Source of the DNA: Siphonodentalium dalli
Lineage: Eukaryota > Mollusca > Scaphopoda > Gadilida > Siphonodentaliidae
Assembly (NCBI GenBank): GCA_032622095.1
Contig: CP136068.1
Span: 122,083,989-122,147,988, forward strand
Length of the DNA: 64,000 nucleotides
Direction: 5' to 3'
The notes below the pieces were generated by a model. That model worked only from the letters and a program-made list of their open reading frames with translations. It did not search any database and was not told where the DNA came from. The translations under genes and the position numbers were made by a program. Positions 40,801-52,800 of the stretch are shown here, piece after piece (position 1 is the first letter of the stretch; the number at the start of each line of letters is the position of its first letter).

Positions 40801-43800
40801 GACTAATTAAGGGCCATAACTCTATCAAATTTTATCGGACCTGGCCGGTTTTCGAACTCGACCGAGATATTCTTAGGAGACACCTATAAACAAAATTTCA
40901 ATCAAATCGGATAACGTTTGTTGAAGTTATCGCGCTAACAAGCTGAAAATTCGTGAAAAATGACTAATTAAGGGCCATAACTCTATCAAATTTTATCGGA
41001 CCAGGCCGGTTTTCAAACTCCTCAGAGATATTCTTGGGAGACACCTATATACCAAATTTCAATCAAATCGGATAACGTTTGTTGAAGTTATCGCGCTAAC
41101 AAGCTGAAAATTCGTGAAAAATGACTAATTAAGGGCCATAACTCTATCAAATTTTATCGGACCTGGCCGGTTTTCGAACTCGACCGAGATATTCTTGGGA
41201 TACACCTATATAACAAATTTCAATCAAATCGGATAACGTTTGTTGAAGTTATCGCGCTAACGAGCTCAAAATTCGTGAAAAATTACTAATTAAGGGCCAT
41301 AACTCTATCAAATTTTATCGGACCAGGCCGGTTTTCGAACTCATCCGAGATATTCTTGGGAGACACCTATATACCAAATTTCAATCAAATCGGATAACGT
41401 TTGTTGAAGTTATCGCGCTAACGAGCTGAAAATTTGTGAAAAATTACTAATTAAGGGCCATAACTCTATCAAATTTTATCGGACGAGGCCGGTTTTCGAA
41501 CTCATCCGAGATATTCTTGGGAGACACCTATATACCAAATTTCAATCAAATCGGATAACGTTTGTTGAAGTTATCGCGCTAACGATCTGAAAATTCGTGA
41601 AAAATGACAAATTAAGGGCCATAACTCTATCAAATTTTATCGGACCAGGCCGGTTTTCGAACTCATCCGAGATATTCTTGGGAGACACCTATATACCAAA
41701 TTTCCTGAGACCTGCGTCTTCTCCGGTGAAGGTCAAAAACATGGCGCGTAGTTTGAAATCGTAATATTTTTCTTTCCAAGATCAATGTGTACAGTACCCC
41801 TTTAAGCATTAGCAGAAGTCAACCTGAAGAGCTATATGACGTTTGAGATCAATTGGATGTAAAATGCTGGCTGTAGGGTGTGCTGAAGTATTTAGTCATG
41901 CAAAGATTAAAATGCAAAAAGGCTGTCGGCAGCCATTTTTTTTATCGAACATCTTTCAAATTCGATACCCCCATCTAGGAGTGATCCTGAAGATGCTTGT
42001 AAATTTTCAATATACATGTATTTCTCCAATAAATGTGGGCTGCATGATGTGGTGATATTTCAAATGTGAAATCCAAGATGGTCACTGGAGGCCATGTTTT
42101 TTAAACAAATATGGGAAATATTGATGGCTCCCATCTAGAGGTCAACCTGAACATCTAGATAAAGTTTGATGATGATTGGATAAGGGATGTGGCAAGTAGG
42201 ATGTGCCGAAGGATTTAGTCATGCAAAGAGTAAAATTCAAGAAGGCCGCTGGCAGCATGTTTCTCAACGAAATTTGGAAAACTTTGATGGCTCCCATGTA
42301 GGGTCACTTCAAGGATGCACATGAAGTTTGGTGACAATTGGAAGAGGGATGTGCCCTCTAGGGTGCACCAAAGAATTTAGTCATGGATAGAGTAAAATCA
42401 AAATGTTTTTCATAAAATCGGGCTGTAGGGTGTGCCGGTGGTCATGTTTTTTAACAAACTATTGGAAAACAAGAGGTGGCATCAGAGATGCTGTGTCTCG
42501 TTTTCAGTGGCTTACCGCCGGTGGCTACCGCCAATTGGTGTGCATCAGTATCGGTAGACTAATTAATAGGTAAAATCGAAAAATGACTAATTAAGGGCCA
42601 TAACTCCATCAAATTTTATCGGGCCAGGCTGGTTTTCGAACTCGTCCGAAATATTCTTGGCAAGTATGTCTATTCCAAATTTTAAACAAATCGGAGGACG
42701 TTTGTTGAAGTTATCGCGCTAACGAGCTAAAAATTCACGAAAAAATGACTAATTAAGGGCCATAACTCTATCAAATTTTATTGGGCCAGGCTGGTTTTCG
42801 AACTCGTCCAGGATATTATTGGAAGACACTTATATACCAAATTTTAGTTGAATCGGATGACGTTTGTTGAAGTTATCACGCTAACGAGCTCAAAATTCGT
42901 ACAAAATGACTACTTAAGGACCATAACTCTATCAAATTTTATCGGACCGGGCCGGTTTTCTAACTCGTCCGAGGTATTCTTGGGAGACACCTATATATCA
43001 AAATTTCAATCAAATAGGATGATGTTTGTTAAATTATCGCGCTAACGAGCTGAAAATTTGTGAAAAAATGACTAATTAAGGGCCATAACTCTATCAAATT
43101 TTATCGGACCTGGCCGGTTTTCGAACTCGACCGAGATATTCTTAGGAGACACCTATAAACAAAATTTCAATCAAATCGGATAACGTTTGTTGAAGTTATC
43201 GCGCTAACGAGCTGAAAATTCGTGAAAAATGACTAATTAAGGGCCATAACTCTATCAAATTTTATCGGACCAGGCCGGTTTTCAAACTCCTCCGAGATAT
43301 TCTTGGGAGACACCTATATACCAAATTTCAATCAAATCGGATAACGTTTGTTGAAGTTATCGCGCTAACAAGCTGAAAATTCGTGAAAAATGACTAATTA
43401 AGGGCCATAACTCTATAAAATTTTATCGGACCTGGCCGGTTTTCGAACTCGACCGAGATATTCTTGGGATACACCTATATACCAAATTTCAATCAAATCG
43501 GATAACGTTTGTTAAAGTTATCGCGCTAACGAGCTCAAAATTCGTGAAAAATTACTAATTAAGGGCCATAACTCTATCAAATTTTATCGGACCAGGCCGG
43601 TTTTCGAACTCATCCGAGATATTCTTGGGAGACACCTATATACCAAATTTCAATCAAATCGGATAACGTTTGTTGAAGTTATCGCGCTAACGAGCTGAAA
43701 ATTTGTGAAAAATTACTAATTAAGGGCCATAACTCTATCAAATTTTTTCGGACGAGGCCGGTTTTCGAACTCATCCGAGATATTCTTGGGAGACACCTAT

Positions 43801-46800
43801 ATACCAAATTTCAATCAAATCGGATAACGTTTGTTGAAGTTATCGCGCTAACGATCTGAAAATTCGTGAAAAATGACAAATTAAGGGCCATAACTCTATC
43901 AAATTTTATCGGACCAGGCCGGTTTTCGAACTCATCCGAGATATTCTTGGGAGACACCTATATACCAAATTTCAATCAAATCGGATAACGTTTGTTGAAG
44001 TTATCGCGCTAACGAGCTGAAAATTCAAAGGGCCATAACTCTGTAATAAATGTGCGGACGAACCCGATTTTTTGTCTGCAGCTTACGTGCATGGATATGT
44101 ACTCACACACCAAAAAAAACACGCCGCCCGCCCCGCCCGCCCGTCCGCCGCCCCTCATCAAACTATAAGTCGAGTTTTGGAAAAAAACTCGACTAAAAAT
44201 TGATGGCTCCCATCTAGTATCTAGAGGTCACTCCGAACATCCACATGAATTTTGGTTACAATTGGATGAGGGATGTGGTAGGGCCCTGCGAACCTTATAA
44301 TTTAGGTCGAACCGAACCTTGAAACCGAATCATCGTCTTGGTTTCGAATCGAACCGAATCTCGAACCACGAACCCAATTACCGACCGTGTCATTGAAGAG
44401 AGTCCAAGCGACGTACTCATAATACTAGTAGCCAGTTAGAACGTATGTGGATCATTATAATAGTACAATCAACGTGTTATATACAAATTTATCGTATACG
44501 ATATAAGATAATTACATGTTGAAGAATTATTTTATATTGGAGATGAATGACAATCCGATAAAACGTTGATTTTATGTTCCGTTTATGTCCATACATTATA
44601 TTACATAACCCCGATTAAAACAGATATCCGATTATCATTCTCCGTATATACCCGCGTCCGCTCACTGAGCATCACTCATGAAAAATCATAACTTATAACT
44701 TATTCTAACAGTAAGTGAGACAGATGTCTGATTGAATCATCGGTCAAGCTTCCAATAGTAAATATGTACAATGTAAACAACGCGATAAACGACGCATTGA
44801 ACTCCTAACACACTGACAACATGAACGCGCCACGTGACATAACTCGGTAACTATTAACAGACTCGTCAATCTGTAACTGCGACAACACATGACAAAGATC
44901 AAAGCGTGCCGACGTCGCGTTGTAGCAATTAAGTGTCATAAGACAAAGCACATCGGGTTACATAATCATGTCAATCATTTATGCTGATAAACAATGGCCA
45001 CACCTTCTCCTCACTGTGATTGGTTGACTCCAATTGTTGACACAGAAGGCTGCCGGAAATACCTATTTACTTTCAGCCAGTTTACGGAATTCAAAAAAGC
45101 TTGTTCGATCTGTATCCATCAATAATCATAACTTATTGTTTTGTTTGTTAGGTATAATTATGTCTATTAGTAAAGTTATATGGAGAATAAAACAAACTTT
45201 GACGAGGTAGAACTTTGACTGAGATAGAAATGTTATAGTTTTACTAATTAATTATCACGAATTTGACATGTCCGACTGGACCGTTTAGCGGGAGCGGAAT
45301 AAAGTTATGCCAAAAGACCCGTTCAATGAAATATCACCCAGTTACCCCGCCCGAGTAATGATCAAAGTAATTATGTCCAATGTAAACATAAAATCATAGT
45401 ATCACACAGTTGTATGTAAACCAATTAATATACGGTACCGTATATAATCAATAAACAATTCCCAGTACGCAAAATTTGCCCATTTTGCGGGACTAAAGAA
45501 AAGGTTCGATATAAACGAATCCCGTCTAAGGTTTCGAACCGGACCGAATCATCACAGCGGTTTCGAACCGAACCGAACCTCGAACGGTTCGCAGGGCCCT
45601 AGGATGTGGCCTGTAGGGTGTGCTAAAGTAAATTTTTGACATACGGATGTCAAGTTGAGCTAAAAATGTCAGACCAACTTGCATCCATACTCCATGGAAT
45701 GCAACAAAATCAACATCCATTTCTTATATTTACACTCAAATTGTAGATTAAAAGAGCAGTTAGCACCCATTTTGAACAATAATCTTGTATGGCATTGTAA
45801 GTTGTGTTCATACAATATGAAAACAAGCCTGTACACGACATCACATGATGTGATTTCAATCAACCGATGTCCTCCATTCAAGATCCACAATATGAATGTA
45901 CAGTAATGCCCTAAGTAATCGACTCCTTAACCACAGCAGAATTATGGGTAATTTTTTCAGGATTTAGTCGGAAATATGGCTTATTGCCATTCTTCGGAAA
46001 GCTCTCACTGAGAGCTTTCCGATGAATGGCAACAAGCCAAATTTCCGACTAAATCCTGAAAAAATTACCCATAATTCTGCTGTGGTTAAGGAGTCGATTA
46101 TTTAGGGCATTACTGTATGTAGGAGTGTAAATATTAATGAAATGACTTGCAGATCAATTGGAGTCATTGGGTTTTGACTGGCAGAATAATTAAACAATTA
46201 ATAAAGGGGTTGTTTAATTACTCTGCCGGTCAAAACCAATGACACCAATCGATCTGCAAGTCATTCCTTATAATCATATACCAGTATATTTTGCTAGAAC
46301 ATTAATCATTTGAACAACTTTTCAAAACAATTATAAGGAACATATTGTTCCAATTCCAACACAGTCTCCCAATAACAACATGCAATGAGCGTGTGCACAT
46401 GATCAGCTTCAAGTGACGTAGGCGTTTCTGATGTTCATCAACCAATAACTGAAGTATCAACTTCTGTTATTGGTGAATGAACATCGGAAACGTTCATGTA
46501 AACCGTATGGTGAAATGTACTGATTCCAACAGCTGCTAATTCTGTGAATGTATGTAGGAATGTAAATAATACTCTCTGTGGTAATGAAAAGGGAGAAAGA
46601 ACATAATAAGACTTACTTTCAATTTCTCTTATTTGTTCGCGAAGCAAGAAGAATTCAGAGTCCTTGTTCTTCCACCTCTTGTAAGTTACCTGAAAAAAAC
46701 AACATCATGAGCAAAGTAAAAAGCAGATAACAATTTTGTTTTCCGAAAGACAGATACATGGCAAGGATGGCTCTGTTAGTTTGCAAAATAATATATAATA

Positions 46801-49800
46801 CATTTTCCTTTTTTTGCCTCATAATTGTTTGGGATAGAGTTTCTAACTAAGGCCAACAAAACAAGATACTATGTTTCCGCACATCGACCAACCATAAAAA
46901 TAACCGCCAACCCTAAACTTGAAAATGATATTTAATAAAAACCCCAATATAAAATTAAAAGTCCAAAAAATATACCTTTCCATGACTGGAGCTTCCTGAA
47001 AGTTTGAAAACCTGTGTCAATGTATTCTCTTATATATGTGAGTCTCCCATAGGGAGCCTTGCATAAATAAGAGAATTATATTTACGCAAAAAGTAACTAA
47101 TATTTTTGTCAGAGATTTGCAATTAACTTTTTTCCAGACATTCTGTGGAATGTATCTTACCTTGAAATCATGCCATTTCAGTTTGAGAAACCCCATCTGA
47201 CGACGAACATTCTTATCACCAACCACAGATCTGAAACAGATCAGAGAAATGTATGATAGAAAATGCAGTGCTCACTGACCAACTATTGCATTTTTGGGAC
47301 CTGACGTAGGAATTAACAGCCTTGGGTTATTGATATTCACTGGGGTAGAACATGATATAGGCATCCAATATGACAGCTATTACATACTGTATACACCCGT
47401 CAGTGAGCCCGGGGGACTAGTGCATGTTTTTGCTCAAAAAGTGGGTACTGGTCCTCATCCCAAACCCCTCCCCCCCCCCCACGCAAAAATTCAGTTAGCC
47501 TTTAGGTGCCGACCTACCATCATATTTTTACCAATACCATGTTTTGTATTGAATAAAGATAATAATGTGTTTTATTTATATTATTAAGATCAATTTGGAT
47601 AACAAGGGTATACTATTATATATCTTTATATTTTAAGAAAAACAACCGGAAAAAATAATAAAAGCACATATGTACTTGAACATCTTTTCCTATTCTACAG
47701 GATAGAAAGATGTCATTGTATTCACCTTTCAAATGCTCCAAAATAGGGGTGGGCTTATCTACGAGGACCACCCCATGTTTTATTTAGGGTAACTGGGCTT
47801 ATCGTCGAGGATGGGCTTACTGACGGGTGTATAGAGTACATTATCTTCAATTGGTTACAAAAGTGAAATATTCACACTTGACATCTAAAATGCCTACATT
47901 CAGTTCCACTAGTAGAAGCTCAGAAGAACACAGGAAACCAGAAAAGATTTTCCATAAGAATGTGGCTTTGTACTATCAATCAGTTTGTATCAAGCTTGTG
48001 TGTTCTTTTTGGGCTTTTTATAGACCTGATTCAGGTTTCATGCAAAAATTAACTGGAGTTTTTGGATTTCATTCGCCCAGGCAGCATAATATTGTCAAGC
48101 CTGGATATATGTGCGTCTGACATTTGCAGAATGAGGTCCCCCCAGGATGAATTTAGTGATGCTACCCCATATGGTGGACTAGCATAGCCAAATTCACCAT
48201 CTGGGAGACCTAGGATCAGATTAAAGTTCCCCAGTTGATGTTGGTGATGTTCACCCATTAATCACCTCGATTATGCAATTTATTGTCTGCAAATTAGGGG
48301 ATATAGAAACTGAAAAGAAGGGAAAAAGTAACTAAAACAACACTGAAAACAATGTTAATTTGATATTATAAATACTTCCCAGAAGATGAGGCCTAAACAG
48401 AATGTTGTCCCCAGAGAGTGAATTTGATCATGCTAGCCCACTGTGCGGGGTAGCATCACTAAATTCACCCTCTGGGGACCTCATTCTGCAAAGGTCAGAT
48501 ACACTATTTCCAGGCTTGAATATCGACAATATCTACCTACCTCTTTTCGGTTTGCCATGGGGATAGTGTGCCATCTCGGTTATCTTCAGGTTCTGCCAGA
48601 GATAAATTTCCAACACTAGGTCCCCAACGTACTGTAGAACTCACATGATCCAAACAATGTGTGCCAACCTGAACCCGCTGTGTGAATGATCGTGCCATAG
48701 ATATCTTTTTACCAAGAGCAATCTGGAAAATAGAGATGAAATGTCAGATCTGGCTTTCTGGCAAGCCTGAGTTTAGTGTGCCTGTCATTTGCAGAATGAG
48801 GTCCCCAGAGGGTGAATTTAGTGACGCTATCCCGCTTAGCATCACCAAATTCACCCTCTGAAGACCTCATTCTGCATGGCCTCATCTGCTATGGGAGACA
48901 TAGACTCAGATTGAAGTTCTCAAATGGTGAATATTGTGATGTGCACCCATTGGGAACCTCGATTATGCAATGTCATCTGCCAATTTGGGGATATAGAGAA
49001 ACTAAACTAAAAAAAAAAAAAAAATTATGTGATGAAGTTTATATAGAAATTTTATAATAAAGAAACTTTCCAGAGAAGATGAGGACTAAGCAGAATCAGA
49101 TCCCCAGAGGGTGAATTTGGTGATGCTAGCCCGCTATGCGGGATATCCTCACTAAATTCACCCTCTGGGGACCTCATTCTGCAAATGACAGGCACACTAA
49201 ACTCAGGCTTGCTTTCTAAAAAATCCAGTAGTGCAAAAGAATATCCTCCGCAATTTATCTAAAAGCGCAATTACACTCCTAATTGACTATTTCTAATTAT
49301 ATTCCCATGAAAATATGGATGGGAGATAGAACCGATGCATCGGTGAATCGAGATATGGAATGCTGAGAAACATGTATTGTATCAGGTCGTATAATATCAC
49401 GTATCGCGATATGCCTAAATGTTTAAAACTTTGAGCATTGCAGCTTGTAGATTTCCTTCGCGTTGTGTGTTGTCTCAAACAATTTCTATTGGGTTTTATT
49501 TCAGTACGCCAACACTCTTAATTCAGATTTTTTGCTTCTGCAATCCACTATGGCAACCCTTTATCATGGCCCAGTTTGATTCAGCAAATTGCTTCGGCAT
49601 TGTTGATTGTCGTAGTCAATTATGAGGGCTGGTACTCTGTCGAAACTTCACATATGTGTCAAAGTTGTGATCTGTCATCTGATGTTTCCCATTGATTCAC
49701 AACACGTGCAAGTGACACTGTTGGCTACAATAACAGTGTTTATGTACGTTGCAGCATTAATAAAAACATCAAAGCATCAAATACTCATATAGCTATATCT

Positions 49801-52800
49801 CATCTGGATTCTTCATAACATAAATCCCTGCTTAATTTCAATATTCCAATTAAAAAATGTCATCGATTTTCAGCATATGATATGCAACACAGATCGTATT
49901 GAAAATAAACTCCAGGGAAAAACCTCGATCACTGAGATATATTGAAACTGGCCAATTGAAAAAAGATGATTGAAGAATGCTAATGACCATGTGAAGTGCA
50001 TTCAAACTAATTTAACTTGTATTGCACTGTGTAAAAGAATTGATTCTTGTTATGCGCTATGTAAAAGAATTGATTCTTGTAATGTGCTATGTAAAAGCCT
50101 GAAGCACTGATTATTATTTCAATGTCATAGACGGAGAGATCGTCAGAGTGGTTTGTTTTGCCTCAACTGGACTGAATGTTTGCGGAGGCACAGACCTACA
50201 CTTCACTTAACCCTTCCATGACTGAAGTTTCCTGAAATTTTGCGAAAAACCTTGTGCCAAGCATTTTCTTATATATGCGAGTCTCCCATAGGGAGCCTCG
50301 CATATACATGTGAATGTATTGACCTAACAATATTTACCGTCAGCCAGTGATTATCTTATATATGCGAGGCTCGCTATGGGAGTCTCACATATATAAGAGA
50401 ATGCACTGGCACAGCTCCCGTCAAGAATGGGTTATCATTAGGGCTGCAACAATTCAGACCTTCACGATGCAAATTGCAATTTACTATCACGATGCGATGT
50501 GCATCGTGATGCAAATTTTTGGCAACTAGATGTGAAAACTAGATGAACCGCTTAATCATTTTAGTATGTATGTATGTATGTATCATTTTAGTATGTATGT
50601 ATGTATGTATATCACAGTTGTTGGAAATTTGTGTCAAAAACCCCGAAAACAAATATCCCCACCCCTACTTAGTATATAATGGACGTCAATTATATACTAA
50701 GTAGGCGTGGGGTAGGGCCCGACGAAGCTTCTCGATTCGATTCGATTTTGAATCTTGCTACCCGATTCGATTCGAAAGCGGTTGTGTGATTCGGGATATT
50801 TCGAATCGTTGTATAAAAGTCCTTTATCGGCCGCATTTTCCCCAAATAGTTAACAATAATCCACGACCGCCGTGTAGGGTAAGTTGCCAAATAGATCATT
50901 CTTTCTCCCCCACTAATCCAGCGTGCCTATATGAAGTCATGTGAGATAGCTAAGTGGAATTTCCTACCTCGGATGAGCACGTGGTGTCTGTCTCACATGA
51001 GACACGTGACTTGTCACATTTGCATACTCGATTGACGAAAGCACACATCGAAGGTGTCATTTTTCAAATAAAATGTTAAAATGTAATCGAACTGAAATAT
51101 GTGTGACGAACATTAAATGAATGTACATGTAATAAGTTTCAGCTTGTTAATTGCATGTCTAACTGGGTATTCCACACAAAACAACTTCATCTGGAAATAT
51201 ATACATCTGATTTGACCCAATTCTACGCGTTACCTATATAACCAAACCACACGATTGCTGTTGATATACGCAATGTATATAGTTCGGCGTTTCTGCAAAA
51301 TGCATGTGTCCATCATATACATTAACATTAATTGTATTGTATTGCAAATGTATAACATAAAAGTAACTCGATAATTGAAATTTATAGGTTGTCACAGCAA
51401 CATAAATTTCTCATTAAATATTTCTTCGCTCGAATTTAACGAGCAGACTTTAATCTTTGTCTTGAATCCGAATATCTAAATGTTCTGACGGACTCAATTA
51501 TTTATTATCTCTATACGCTGTACCAGTTAGTTTGTTTTCAAATATAAACCTTTGTTACATACCAAATTTGTACTTTTGACCAAGTTTTTGCAAGTTATTA
51601 GTTTTTGTCACAAACATTTTGATAATGTTAGAATGGCGACATGAGCGATTTGGGGGCAGAAACATCATCCTGGGTGCATGAGTGACTGGTGTGCATGGGA
51701 TGGTAAAATCTCACCCTCAGGACAATATTTTTGTCCCAGACACTCGACAAACCTCGTGTCTGGCTCAAATATCTTTCCCCTCGGGTAACATTCCCCATCC
51801 GATAGATACACCACCACCCATCGAGGATAATAATAATAATCTCATTCCCAATGAGTGGATATATATGACAGTGGGCAACAGACACTCAGTAACAATTTAA
51901 TTAATTATAAACGTTCATGTTATTATTCTGAATACAAATAATTTGTTTCATTTAATCATTGTTGTTGTTTTTATTCTTAAATGAAATTCGGATTCAGGAA
52001 ACATAGAATTCACATATATAAGATATAGACTATAGACACAGGATTTACCAAGCTATCCAAGATGGTGGATTGCTTGCGATATTCCTACAATTAACACTTA
52101 TTTCTGAAATCTGCATGTCTTCAAATGGTTTCTTTTAGGGAGTTTTTGGCGATAAACACACAAAATAGACATGTATTTTATAAAATTTTAATATTGACAT
52201 TTAATTATAATATTTACTTTCTGTCAATACCCACGCTTTTGAAGCATACTTAAATACGGATATGGTATCCGGAATCTGGGAATATATACCGCAAATCTGC
52301 CGCGAGTGTTGGCAATAGATTCGATTCGAGATTCGATTCGATTTCGAATCATAACCATGATTCGATTCGATTCGATGTTGAATTTGCCGATTCGTCGGGC
52401 CCTAGGGTGGGGATATTTGTTTTCGGGGTTTTTGACACAAATTTCCAACAACTGTGATGTATATTCTCATCAGTGTTCACCTCAGCATATTCATTGATGT
52501 AAATTATAATACCCACATGTGGTAGTAATTTAAGGGCCCTGGACTCTTTCCAAATTGGGAAGAAATTTTTTAAAGGATTGCCATCCTGATGAATACAACA
52601 AAACATTATCGGAAAGCCACCCCTATTTTGAACACAATGATCATCTAAGTCTCATGATTATCACGTAATAAATAAGCCGAGAAATAAATAATTATTCCTC
52701 CATCGGTTGTCCGGCTATCCCCGTGGCAAATCCTCATATGACGTCAATTGAGTAGACTAATTAAAAACATGGAATCAGAGTAAGAGTTAATTATGTCTAC

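Noticed and set aside
39574-43045. Paired identical ORFs of 70 and 65 codons
   Set aside because: They are duplicated because the whole 2,269-bp segment is duplicated, and they lie in non-coding tandem repeats.
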